A stretch of DNA of 6,987 bases, from the NCBI GenBank assembly GCA_903888655.1, contig CAISUR010000071.1, positions 1-6,987 of the forward strand, written 5' to 3'. Shown one piece after another: positions 1 to 5,822 of this stretch. Made by a program: the position numbers and the translations under genes. Every line of letters begins with the position of its first letter. Positions within the stretch are counted from its first letter, which is position 1. The notes beneath the pieces are model-generated. The model saw only the letters and a list, made by a program, of their open reading frames with translations, did not search any database and had not been told where the DNA came from. Source of the stretch: an uncultured Bacteroidota bacterium. Lineage in GTDB: Bacteria; Bacteroidota; Bacteroidia; Flavobacteriales; Flavobacteriaceae.

Positions 1-971
1 GCTAGGAGCGTATATTTTGCAATAGTTCCAATCGATCTTAGGTTAGTTACTAATAATTTTAATCCCAAAATAAGCAAAAAGAAAAAAGGAATTCCAAAAG
101 TTAACAGAAATAAAATTCCTTGAGCCCAAAGGGGAGTTTCTAATCCTAAAGGCGTTCTAAAGTGATTAATTAAAGTGTTTTGGGGCAATGAACTAGAGAA
201 TATGGCGACAATAGACATTATGAAAACTCCAAAAATGGTTAATGATGAAAAAACAACAATAATAGCTCCAATCGCTTTTGCAAAAGCTCCAAAGATGGAA
301 TTGAAAACATCTCCTAACCTATTTCCAAAAGATTCAGCTCCAGACTTCACTTTGTTTCCTAATTCGTCATAATTCACATTTTTAATTTTATCAGAAACGG
401 TTTCGAATTCTTCACGAACTTTCTTTTCAATATTAGAAATTGTAACGGGAGCACCAGTCATTTCAAGTTTTTCAGAAGTAGTAACCGCTTTTGGCATAGC
501 AATCCACAATACTAAATATGCAATTAAACCAGTACCAAATCCGAAAAACAATACTAGAAACAATAGTTTTATCCAAACCGATTCTATCCCAAAATAGTGT
601 CCTAAACCAGTACAAACTCCTCCAATTAAACCGCGATCTTTATCACGATATAACTTTCTTTTGGAATTTGTAGTATAATTAAAAGTTTTTGGTTGTTCCG
701 AGTCATCGTCAATTCTATAATCTTCTGGTTGTCCCATAACTGTTACCACCTCGTCAACATCTTTAGTGTTAATTACGTGTTTATCGCTTTTTTGTCTTTC
801 AGTGAAAAGCTCAGCCACACGCATTTCAATATCTTTCATAATTTCCTCTTTCCCAGAAGAATTTGAAAGTGAACGTTTTATCGCATCAAAATATCTTGAT
901 AACTTTTGGTATGCATCTTCATCTATGTGAAAAAATAAACCTCCTATATTAATATTTACTGTTTTGTTCAT
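1..971 (-). CDS. PspC-domain envelope protein, C-terminus cut off by the window edge
   Basis: This leftward frame opens with ATG at 971 and stays open to the window edge, giving about 323 residues without a stop. Residues 1-100 form a soluble region beginning MNKTVNINIGGLFFHID, which is the usual start of flavobacterial PspC proteins. Residues about 104-160 are the PspC domain, starting with KLYRDKDRGLIGGVCTGLG and including a hydrophobic segment ending in LWIAMPKA. A polar linker (about 161-222) is followed by two more hydrophobic stretches near 228-260 and 285-307, so this is an inner-membrane protein. PspC in enterobacteria is a membrane partner in the phage-shock response; in Bacteroidota its role is unproven. 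The gene begins 5 bases after the padR stop, so the two are almost certainly co-transcribed and PadR probably controls it. The missing C-terminus prevents judging full length. Confidence 0.9.
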   Translation of the reverse strand, partial: MNKTVNINIGGLFFHIDEDAYQKLSRYFDAIKRSLSNSSGKEEIMKDIEMRVAELFTERQKSDKHVINTKDVDEVVTVMGQPEDYRIDDDSEQPKTFNYTTNSKRKLYRDKDRGLIGGVCTGLGHYFGIESVWIKLLFLVLFFGFGTGLIAYLVLWIAMPKAVTTSEKLEMTGAPVTISNIEKKVREEFETVSDKIKNVNYDELGNKVKSGAESFGNRLGDVFNSIFGAFAKAIGAIIVVFSSLTIFGVFIMSIVAIFSSSLPQNTLINHFRTPLGLETPLWAQGILFLLTFGIPFFFLLILGLKLLVTNLRSIGTIAKYTLL

Positions 972-976
972 GATTG

Positions 977-1306
977 CTATTTTTGATTAGTTATGATGTT
1001 TACAGCGTCAGACAATTCCGTCCAAGTGCCATTTAATTCGTTTAAAAATGTTTTACCAAGTTCCGTCAATTCATAATATTTTCTTGGTGGTCCTGATGTG
1101 GATTCTTCCCAACGATAATTGAGCAACCCGTCATTTTTTAGTCTTGTCAGTAATGGATAAACGGTTCCTTCTACGACAAGCAATTTTGCGTTTTTTAAGG
1201 TGTCTAATATTTCGGAGGTGTAAGCTTCTTTTTCTTTTAAAACCGATAAGATGCAGAACTCCAAAACACCTTTACGCATTTGCGCCTTTGTGTTTTCAAT
1301 GTTCAT
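977..1306 (-). CDS. PadR-family transcriptional regulator
   Basis: This 109-residue protein is the length of a minimal (subfamily 2) PadR regulator: a winged helix followed by one dimerisation helix. Residues about 13-40 hold helices 1-2 (GVLEFCILSVL, YTSEILDTL). Residues 46-62 (EGTVYPLLTRLKNDGLL) are the recognition-helix signature of the family. GPPRKYYELTE (72-82) forms the wing, and 83-107 is the C-terminal helix. PadR proteins are mostly repressors released by small hydrophobic or phenolic ligands or by envelope stress; the ligand here cannot be read from sequence. The gene is first in a leftward pair with pspC, 5 bases apart. Regulators of this type usually repress their own operon, so operators are expected in the divergent region to its right. 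The start has no Shine-Dalgarno, only an A-rich leader, which is normal for this class of bacteria. Confidence 0.93.
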   Translation of the reverse strand: MNIENTKAQMRKGVLEFCILSVLKEKEAYTSEILDTLKNAKLLVVEGTVYPLLTRLKNDGLLNYRWEESTSGPPRKYYELTELGKTFLNELNGTWTELSDAVNIITNQK

Positions 1307-1407
1307 AATTTGATTTTTTGATTAAACTGTTCATTTTTTTGATTGATTTTGATGATGATTGAAACTTCAAACTACCAATACTATAGATAGCTTATTAATT
1401 TCTTATA

Positions 1408-1415
1408 CAAAGATA
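1408..1415 (-). promoter_or_regulatory. Predicted -7 box for padR-pspC
   Basis: On the minus strand this reads TATCTTTG, an exact match to the Bacteroidota -7 consensus TAnnTTTG. It would give a leader of roughly 95 bases before padR. The nearest upstream TTTG (plus-strand CAAA at 1442-1445) is 26 bases away, longer than the usual 17-23, so the -33 element is doubtful. Confidence 0.5.
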
Positions 1416-1455
1416 CAACCAAAAAAAGGTAATATGCATTACAAAGTACTTAAAT

Positions 1456-1477
1456 TTAACATTTAATTAACATTTTA
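1456..1477. repeat. Tandem 11-base repeat in the padR/DUF4442 divergent region
   Basis: TTAACATTTAA at 1456-1466 is followed directly by TTAACATTTTA at 1467-1477, with 10 of 11 positions identical. The period is about one helical turn, so both copies face the same side of the DNA. The junction also forms the palindrome TTAATTAA (1463-1470). It lies between the two predicted divergent promoters, where an operator for PadR or an A+T-rich upstream activating element could sit. AT-rich DNA yields such repeats by chance, so a function is only a suggestion. Confidence 0.4.
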
Positions 1478-1506
1478 AAAAACTTAAGTATGTATCTGCT
1501 TTTTCA

Positions 1507-1514
1507 TATATTTA
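1507..1514 (+). promoter_or_regulatory. Weak -7 box upstream of the DUF4442 gene
   Basis: TATATTTA matches TAnnTTTG except for the last base and ends 18 bases before the start codon, the usual distance. No -33 TTG is found at 17-23 bases upstream. It is the best candidate in this leader, but not strong. Confidence 0.35.
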
Positions 1515-1532
1515 CCATAAATTCAATACACT

Positions 1533-1988
1533 ATGGCTAATTCGACATTCAGAATTAATGTTTTTTTATTTTTAAAACTTCCCTCCGCTTTTTGGTGTGG
1601 TGTCCGATTACAATCAATTTCAAACGAAAAATGTGTTGCAACAGTAAAACATCGATGGTTAAATCAAAATCCCTTTAAGTCAATTTATTTTGCGGTTCAA
1701 GCCATGGCTGCAGAACTTACCACAGGGGCTTTAGTAATGCAACAAATTAAAGCTAGTGGTAAAAATATTTCGATGTTGGTAGCTAATAATAAAGCAAATT
1801 TTACCAAAAAAGCAACAGGTAGAATTACTTTTACTTGTCATGAAGGTCATTTCATTGAAAAAGCTATTCACAATACAATTACGAGCGGTAAAGGAGAAAC
1901 CATTTGGTTAAAATCAATTGGTATTGATGAAAAAGGCGACCAAGTATCTGAAATGGATTTTGAATGGAGTCTTAAATTAAAATCCTAA
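1533..1988 (+). CDS. DUF4442 hotdog-fold protein (putative acyl-CoA thioesterase-like)
   Basis: The 151-residue protein resembles the DUF4442 family, small single-domain hotdog-fold proteins related to PaaI/YiiD-type thioesterases. Visible family features are the N-terminal helix with KLPSAFWCGVR (15-25), a strand with CVATVKHRW (34-42), and the hotdog helix NPFKSIYFAVQAMAAELTTG (46-65), followed by strands near 79-85, 95-103, 122-130 and 138-149. Hotdog proteins of this sort usually hydrolyse or bind acyl-CoA thioesters, but no substrate is established for this family and no catalytic residue can be assigned with certainty. It has no signal peptide or membrane segment, so it should be cytosolic. 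It diverges from padR-pspC and precedes the GIN-domain gene by 59 bases. That gap has its own promoter box and no visible terminator, so read-through is possible. Confidence 0.85.
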   Translation: MANSTFRINVFLFLKLPSAFWCGVRLQSISNEKCVATVKHRWLNQNPFKSIYFAVQAMAAELTTGALVMQQIKASGKNISMLVANNKANFTKKATGRITFTCHEGHFIEKAIHNTITSGKGETIWLKSIGIDEKGDQVSEMDFEWSLKLKS

Positions 1989-2017
1989 GATATTTTATTT
2001 AAAAACATCCTTTTTTA

Positions 2018-2025
2018 TATATTTG
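2018..2025 (+). promoter_or_regulatory. Predicted -7 box for the GIN-domain gene
   Basis: TATATTTG is an exact TAnnTTTG match, 22 bases before the ATG at 2048. There is no TTG at the expected -33 distance. The box suggests the GIN gene can be transcribed independently of the upstream DUF4442 gene. Confidence 0.55.
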
Positions 2026-2047
2026 ACCAATATAAATTATTTTACAA

Positions 2048-2884
2048 ATGAAAAATTCGATAGTTCTAATTGCATTACTTTTAATTTCATCAGCAGCATT
2101 TTCTCAAAAAAAAGATAAAGTAAAAGGTTCTAAAATTGTAACCACAGAAATCAAGAAAATTGAAAATTTTGAATCTTTAGAAGTAAATGATAATCTTGAA
2201 GTTTTTTTAGTCAAAGGAAATGAATGTGGATTAGAAATTGAAGCCGACGATAATCTGCATGATGCTATTGATGCTGTTGTCTCAGGTTCAAATTTAAGAT
2301 TGTCGACTTTGAAAAATGCGTTTGGATATAAAAAATTAAGCATCAGAGTAACTTATACTAAAGATTTTAAATTAGTAGTTACTAGAAACGAAGCCACTGT
2401 AACTGCTTTAGCACAAGTTGAATTAGACAATATCACCTTCAAAAGTTTTGATTATTCGAAACTTTTCTTAAATGCAAAATCGAAGAATATTACCCTCATG
2501 ATGGATGACAAATCAAAAGTTGAATTCAATTCCAAAGGCGAAAATACTGTAATAAGTTTGAGTAAAAACGCTAACTTAAAAGGATTGATAACCTCAACAT
2601 CGCTGACCTTTGATATGTATCAAAAAAGTGAGGCTATAATTGAAGGAGAAGTTGAATCGGCAAAACTTCGATTGGATAATAATGCGGAATTTTCTGGAAA
2701 AATGTTAAACTTAAAAAATGCAGAATTGACTTGTGAAGCTTACAGCAAGATAAGTCTCAATGTAAAAAACACATTATCTATCGATGCTTCTGGCAAATCT
2801 GAAATTCAACTTTTCGGAGATCAAAAAATTGAAATGAAACGATTTGTGGACAATGCCGTTTTGATGAAGAAACCAACAAAATAA
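2048..2884 (+). CDS. Secreted head GIN domain (DUF2807) protein
   Basis: This 278-residue protein has a signal peptide at 1-19 (MKNSIVLIALLLISSAAFS) with probable cleavage before Gln20, a common pattern in Bacteroidota. It lacks a lipobox cysteine and is therefore expected in the periplasm or outside the cell. From about residue 39 it matches the GIN/DUF2807 pattern: IENFESLEVNDNLEVFLVKG, then EIEADDNLHDAID and a long run of short alternating strands typical of a beta-solenoid (to about 265). The family is often labelled 'auto-transporter adhesin head', but that name rests on fold resemblance; there is no autotransporter barrel or sorting tail here. Members often occur near PspC and PadR genes in flavobacteria, as here, suggesting an envelope-associated role. 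The gene ends just before a strong terminator. Function remains unknown beyond the fold. Confidence 0.88.
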   Translation: MKNSIVLIALLLISSAAFSQKKDKVKGSKIVTTEIKKIENFESLEVNDNLEVFLVKGNECGLEIEADDNLHDAIDAVVSGSNLRLSTLKNAFGYKKLSIRVTYTKDFKLVVTRNEATVTALAQVELDNITFKSFDYSKLFLNAKSKNITLMMDDKSKVEFNSKGENTVISLSKNANLKGLITSTSLTFDMYQKSEAIIEGEVESAKLRLDNNAEFSGKMLNLKNAELTCEAYSKISLNVKNTLSIDASGKSEIQLFGDQKIEMKRFVDNAVLMKKPTK

Positions 2885-2890
2885 AAAATC

Positions 2891-2917
2891 AAACCGAGTT
2901 TAAAGCTCGGTTTTTTT
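2891..2917 (+). terminator. Rho-independent terminator after the GIN-domain gene
   Basis: AAACCGAG (2891-2898) pairs perfectly with CTCGGTTT (2906-2913) across a 7-base loop, followed by a T run to 2917. It begins 7 bases after the GIN stop codon and closes the rightward unit. Confidence 0.88.
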
Positions 2918-2938
2918 ATAAAAATAAATAACCTCAAT

Positions 2939-2974
2939 AAAAAAAGTCTCTTCAAAATAATTGAAAAGACTTTT
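2939..2974 (-). terminator. Rho-independent terminator of tRNA-Pro
   Basis: Arms AAAAGTCT/AGACTTTT (2942-2949 and 2967-2974) and TTCAA/TTGAA (2951-2955 and 2961-2965), separated by one mismatch (2950/2966), enclose a 5-base loop. Read leftward, the stem runs into seven T residues (plus-strand A run 2939-2945), immediately downstream of the leftward tRNA. On the plus strand only four T follow, so it mainly serves the minus strand. Confidence 0.8.
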
Positions 2975-2975
2975 G

Positions 2976-3050
2976 TCGGGGTGGCAGGATTCGAACCTGC
3001 GGCCTCCTGCTCCCAAAGCAGGCGCGATAACCGGGCTACGCTACACCCCG
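2976..3050 (-). tRNA. tRNA-Pro (anticodon TGG)
   Basis: The 75-base minus-strand sequence folds as a complete cloverleaf. The acceptor stem is CGGGGTG/CACCCCG (3044-3050 with 2977-2983) and the discriminator base is A at 2976. The D arm has the GCG/CGC stem. The anticodon stem CCTGC/GCAGG encloses the loop TTTGGGA, giving anticodon TGG (reads CCA and, by wobble, other Pro codons). The T arm is GCAGG/CCTGC with the loop TTCGAAT. The 3' CCA is not encoded (the next bases are CAA), so it must be added by the CCA-adding enzyme. It is a single tRNA with its own promoter and terminator. Confidence 0.97.
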
Positions 3051-3060
3051 AAAGCGAGTG

Positions 3061-3090
3061 CAAATATAAAATTAAATATTTGTTCACAAA
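3061..3090 (-). promoter_or_regulatory. Full -33/-7 promoter of tRNA-Pro
   Basis: On the minus strand, TTTG (3087-3090) and TATATTTG (3061-3068) are separated by 18 bases, a complete match to the Bacteroidota promoter pattern. The -7 box ends 10 bases before the tRNA 5' end, so the 5' leader would be only a few bases. Confidence 0.75.
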
Positions 3091-3170
3091 ATCTTTTACC
3101 ATAATAATTCACATTTATTTAATAATAGTTTTTTGTAATTAGATTCTACCTATTTCTTTTAATAAAAACT

Positions 3171-3178
3171 TACATTTG
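3171..3178 (+). promoter_or_regulatory. Predicted -7 box for trxB
   Basis: TACATTTG is an exact TAnnTTTG match, followed by CA as often seen. It ends 21 bases before the trxB start, giving a leader of roughly 15 bases. No TTG lies at the expected -33 spacing. Confidence 0.6.
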
Positions 3179-3199
3179 CAACTCTAAAATAAGTAAACA

Positions 3200-4147
3200 A
3201 TGTCAGATACAATCGAAAAAGTAAAATGTCTAATAATAGGTTCTGGACCTGCAGGTTATACCGCAGCAATTTATGCTTCTAGAGCTAATATGTTTCCTGT
3301 TTTATATCAAGGAACACAACCTGGCGGTCAATTGACTACTACTAATGAAGTAGAAAATTTTCCTGGAAATCCTGAAGGAATAACAGGTCCGCAAATGATG
3401 ATGAACCTTCAAGAACAAGCACAACGTTTTGGAACTGATGTTAGAGATGGTTGGGTAACTAAAGTTGATTTTTCAGGAGATATTCATAAAGTATGGGTTA
3501 ATGATTCCAAAGAAATACATTGTGAAACCATAATCATCTCTACTGGTGCTTCTGCAAAATATTTAGGATTACCCTCTGAACAACATTACTTAAATATGGG
3601 AGGCGGTGTATCTGCTTGTGCCGTTTGTGACGGATTCTTCTATAGAAATCAAGAAGTCGTTATTGTCGGGGCAGGTGATTCTGCCTGTGAAGAAGCTCAT
3701 TATTTATCTAAATTGTGTAAAAAAGTGACGATGTTGGTGAGAAGTGAGCAATTTAGAGCGTCTAAAATCATGGCAGAACGAGTTCGAAAAACCGAAAATA
3801 TTGAAATCTTATTAAATACCGAAACTGATGAAGTTTTGGGAGACGGACAAGTAGTAACTGGCGTTCGAGTAAAAAATAGAGTAAGTGGTGTATTGACTGA
3901 AATACCCGCCACTGGATTTTTTGTAGCCATCGGACACAAACCCAATACCGATATTTTTAAAGATTATCTAACCCTTGACGAAACTGGGTATATCATAAAC
4001 ATACCCGGAACTTCTAAAACCAATGTACCAGGAGTTTTTGTTGGTGGCGATGCAGCCGATCATGTGTACCGCCAAGCTATCACGGCGGCTGGAACAGGCT
4101 GTATGGCAGCTCTAGATGCTGAACGATATTTGGCTAGTAAAGAGTAA
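3200..4147 (+). CDS. trxB: Thioredoxin reductase (NADPH)
   Basis: This 315-residue flavoenzyme matches the usual length of low-molecular-weight thioredoxin reductases. It transfers electrons from NADPH through FAD and a redox disulfide to thioredoxin in the cytosol. Visible elements in order are the FAD-binding GSGPAG (14-19), PGGQLTTTNEVENFPG (41-56), the active-site pair CAVC (Cys140 and Cys143), the NADPH-binding GAGDSACEEA (157-166), and the C-terminal FAD motif GGDAADHVYRQAITAAGTG (282-300). The 2'-phosphate binding stretch reads VRSEQFR (180-186), keeping Arg181 and Arg186 while other positions differ from the E. coli HRRxxxR. I read this as lineage variation, still compatible with NADPH. 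The gene is monocistronic, with its own promoter box and a terminator 18 bases after the stop. ATG at 3200 is preceded by an A-rich leader. Confidence 0.97.
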   Translation: MSDTIEKVKCLIIGSGPAGYTAAIYASRANMFPVLYQGTQPGGQLTTTNEVENFPGNPEGITGPQMMMNLQEQAQRFGTDVRDGWVTKVDFSGDIHKVWVNDSKEIHCETIIISTGASAKYLGLPSEQHYLNMGGGVSACAVCDGFFYRNQEVVIVGAGDSACEEAHYLSKLCKKVTMLVRSEQFRASKIMAERVRKTENIEILLNTETDEVLGDGQVVTGVRVKNRVSGVLTEIPATGFFVAIGHKPNTDIFKDYLTLDETGYIINIPGTSKTNVPGVFVGGDAADHVYRQAITAAGTGCMAALDAERYLASKE

Positions 4148-4165
4148 AAACTCTAAATTGTAAAT

Positions 4166-4203
4166 AAAAAAAATGCCTCAAAAAATTATTTTTGAGGCAT
4201 TTT
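4166..4203. terminator. Bidirectional terminator between trxB and the FKBP lipoprotein gene
   Basis: A perfect 15-base-pair stem (4170-4184 with 4189-4203; core ATGCCTC/GAGGCAT) closes on the four-base loop ATTA. An eight-A run on the left gives eight T on the minus strand, and TTTT ends the plus-strand side. It lies between the two converging genes and can stop both. Confidence 0.88.
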
Positions 4204-4225
4204 AATTTTGATTAAGTCATATTTT

Positions 4226-5275
4226 TTAATGACAAGAAGGATCTAAATATTTTCTTAATCTAGTTGGTGTTGTAAAATCTCCACTACAGTTTGGTACTCC
4301 TTTAGGCTCTGTTGGTGTTGGATTAAAAGGATAATGCCCTAGAGGAGATGCTAATGTAATATCTGCAGGATCTTTAACAGTTTCCACTCTGGTTAATACA
4401 TGGTCTCCATCATCATCAGTATCATACATATCAGCAATACCGTCACCATCAGTATCTAAAAATGGTACGTCAATCACTAAATTACCATCACTGTCGAATT
4501 TATAAGTATTACCCGCAGGATTTTCTTTCCATCTTATCAGAGGGCTTATTGTTGGATCTAATTTTCTTTCATCTTTTGATAATATTCCGTCACCATCTTG
4601 ATCTCGATAATGAACTTCACATAGCTTAAATGTAAAGATAAGTGGCGAGTATGAATTTATATTAGTTGTGCCATTATTGTAATACCCTAAACCAGAAGGC
4701 AAAAACATAACCCCAGCTCCGTAATTAACAAATGTAGTAGGATTGGTGGTATAGGTTCCAGAATGAAAATTAGTTAAAATGTGTGTCCAACCAGAAATAA
4801 CCTCTTGAAGTTTGAACCAAACGGGATTTACTGCAACATCAAAATCAATTTCGTTTGGATTAACAGGAGTATTTGGGTGATCAGTCATGGTTACTCCCTT
4901 ATATGCTACGTGAATAGAATCCACCTGAGTTGGTCGTTTCCCATTAGCAACATCGCCTTCTCTAAATTTGATAAATGGAATGTGATAATTGATACCATCT
5001 TGAATCACAACAGTATCTTTTAACGGATATTGCGTTTGATCTTTAATAGATTGTTGTGTACCGCCAGACAGTATTTTAGTAAAAGTAACATCAAAAGTAG
5101 TTGGATCAACAGTCATATAATGTGTTGAAAGATACTTGTCAATGGTATCTTTATCTGCTGCATATTGCGTAGCATAATCTCGAATTGGAACTGGGTCAGA
5201 ATTGTTATTTTTCGAACAAGCTGCCATCACTATACAAAAAACAACTACAGAAAGTATTTTATAAATATTATTCAT
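4226..5275 (-). CDS. FKBP-type peptidyl-prolyl isomerase lipoprotein with EF-hand-like C-terminal loops
   Basis: This 349-residue protein begins with a lipoprotein signal peptide ending in the lipobox MAAC (Cys20), so it is membrane-anchored in the envelope, facing the periplasm or outside. Residues about 105-222 form an FKBP domain. Most of the human FKBP12 pocket is recognisable: Tyr125 in HVAYKG, Phe145-Asp146 in IDFDV, QEVISGW (157-163; FKBP12 has QEVIRGW), Tyr198 in PSGLGYY and Phe214 in LIFTF. Prolyl cis-trans isomerase activity is therefore likely. After the domain, DQDGDGILSKDE (225-236) is a canonical 12-residue EF-hand loop. DTDGDGIADMYD (274-285) and DTDDDGDHV (285-293) resemble EF-hand or thrombospondin type-3 calcium loops. 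Cys330 and Cys348 could form a disulfide. The residues after Cys20 (SKNNNSD) are not strongly acidic, so surface export is not indicated. The gene stands alone, diverging from the S4-protein gene. Confidence 0.88.
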   Translation of the reverse strand: MNNIYKILSVVVFCIVMAACSKNNNSDPVPIRDYATQYAADKDTIDKYLSTHYMTVDPTTFDVTFTKILSGGTQQSIKDQTQYPLKDTVVIQDGINYHIPFIKFREGDVANGKRPTQVDSIHVAYKGVTMTDHPNTPVNPNEIDFDVAVNPVWFKLQEVISGWTHILTNFHSGTYTTNPTTFVNYGAGVMFLPSGLGYYNNGTTNINSYSPLIFTFKLCEVHYRDQDGDGILSKDERKLDPTISPLIRWKENPAGNTYKFDSDGNLVIDVPFLDTDGDGIADMYDTDDDGDHVLTRVETVKDPADITLASPLGHYPFNPTPTEPKGVPNCSGDFTTPTRLRKYLDPSCH

Positions 5276-5282
5276 TATTAAT

Positions 5283-5303
5283 CAAATTTAGGTGCGCAAG
5301 ATA
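5283..5303 (-). promoter_or_regulatory. Candidate -7 region for the FKBP lipoprotein gene
   Basis: Two overlapping candidates are visible on the minus strand. TAAATTTG (5283-5290) is an exact TAnnTTTG but ends only 7 bases before the ATG, so the mRNA would be nearly leaderless. TATCTTG (5297-5303) lacks one T but has a TTG 23 bases upstream (5327-5329) and would leave a normal leader. I cannot choose between them. Confidence 0.4.
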
Positions 5304-5314
5304 CAATATTGATT

Positions 5315-5322
5315 TATTTTTG
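5315..5322 (+). promoter_or_regulatory. Predicted -7 box for the S4-domain gene
   Basis: TATTTTTG matches TAnnTTTG and lies 32 bases before the preferred ATG at 5355. A transcript starting about 5-8 bases after the box would leave the in-frame TTG at 5337 very close to the 5' end, which also favours the ATG. There is no TTG at the -33 position. Confidence 0.45.
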
Positions 5323-5354
5323 TAAACAATTTAACGTTGATTTTTGATATTTTT

Positions 5355-5741
5355 ATGAGAGTTGATAAATACTTATGGTGTGTGCGCTATTACAAAACCC
5401 GAAATATGGTTACGGAAGCATGCAAAAAAAATCATATTACTGTAAATGGTCTAGTGGCAAAGGCTTCTAAAGAGGTTTTTCCGAGTGATAAAATCACCTT
5501 TCGAAAAGATCAAATTACCCATATTATCTCGGTTTTAGACATTCCAGACAATCGCGTGGGCGCTAAATTGGTTGATATTTATAGAAAAGACGAAACTCCT
5601 GCTGAATCTTTTGCTCATTTAGAACTTCTAAAACTATCAAAAGAACACTATCGCAAAAACGGAACGGGTCGACCTACCAAAAAAGACCGAAGAGACATTG
5701 ACGGAATTGCATTTGATTCAGAAGATGAGGAAACAAAATGA
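5355..5741 (+). CDS. S4-domain RNA-binding protein (Hsp15/HslR-like)
   Basis: This small basic protein (128 residues from ATG 5355) is an S4-domain protein like Hsp15. Residues 1-60 carry the S4 fold: MRVDKYLWCVRYYKTRN, then EACKKNHITVNGLVAKASKEV and DKITFRKDQ. The tail has a basic stretch GRPTKKDRRDID (105-116) and an acidic end (DSEDEE). E. coli Hsp15 binds 50S subunits carrying stalled peptidyl-tRNA; RqcP of Firmicutes is another S4 protein with a similar ribosome-rescue job. The exact role here is inferred. An in-frame TTG at 5337 would add six residues (MIFDIF), but homologues start at M(R/I)xDKYLW, so the ATG is chosen. The gene diverges from the FKBP gene and lies 81 bases before the phosphoribosyltransferase gene, possibly co-transcribed with it. 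Confidence 0.9.
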   Translation: MRVDKYLWCVRYYKTRNMVTEACKKNHITVNGLVAKASKEVFPSDKITFRKDQITHIISVLDIPDNRVGAKLVDIYRKDETPAESFAHLELLKLSKEHYRKNGTGRPTKKDRRDIDGIAFDSEDEETK

Positions 5742-5799
5742 TAAAGCTAAGCGTGAAAAATAATTCATATAAACCAAGACAAGAAAACGAACTCTTTTT

Positions 5800-5807
5800 T
5801 ATCTTTA
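5800..5807 (+). promoter_or_regulatory. Weak -7 box before the phosphoribosyltransferase gene
   Basis: TATCTTTA differs from TAnnTTTG only in the last base and ends 15 bases before the ATG at 5823. No -33 TTG accompanies it. The gene may use this box, read-through from the S4 gene, or both. Confidence 0.3.
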
Positions 5808-5822
5808 GCAAAAAATAAAGCC

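Noticed and set aside
175..372. Plus-strand 65-codon open frame
   Set aside because: It lies entirely antisense to the PspC gene, whose frame shows clear family sequence; no homology or leader supports it.
1296..1334. 12-residue upstream frame (minus strand) overlapping the padR start
   Set aside because: ATG at 1334 opens a frame ending with TGA at 1296, but it has no recognisable features and frames this short are common in A-rich leaders.
2821..3102. Minus-strand 93-codon open frame
   Set aside because: It runs through the tRNA-Pro gene, both terminators and the end of the GIN-domain gene; its residues are translations of tRNA and terminator sequence.
3737..3757. TrxB stretch VRSEQFR differs from the E. 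coli NADPH motif HRRxxxR, hinting at changed cofactor use
   Set aside because: Two of the three arginines remain, including the outer one, and from memory Bacteroidota TrxB proteins commonly have VR(K/R/S) here; lineage variation is the simpler reading.
4781..5023. Plus-strand 80-codon open frame
   Set aside because: It is antisense to the FKBP lipoprotein gene, whose FKBP motifs and lipobox are unambiguous.
5337..5354. TTG start adding six residues (MIFDIF) to the S4-domain protein
   Set aside because: The family begins at M(R/I)xDKYLW, which corresponds to the ATG at 5355, and the added residues sit too close to the predicted transcript start.
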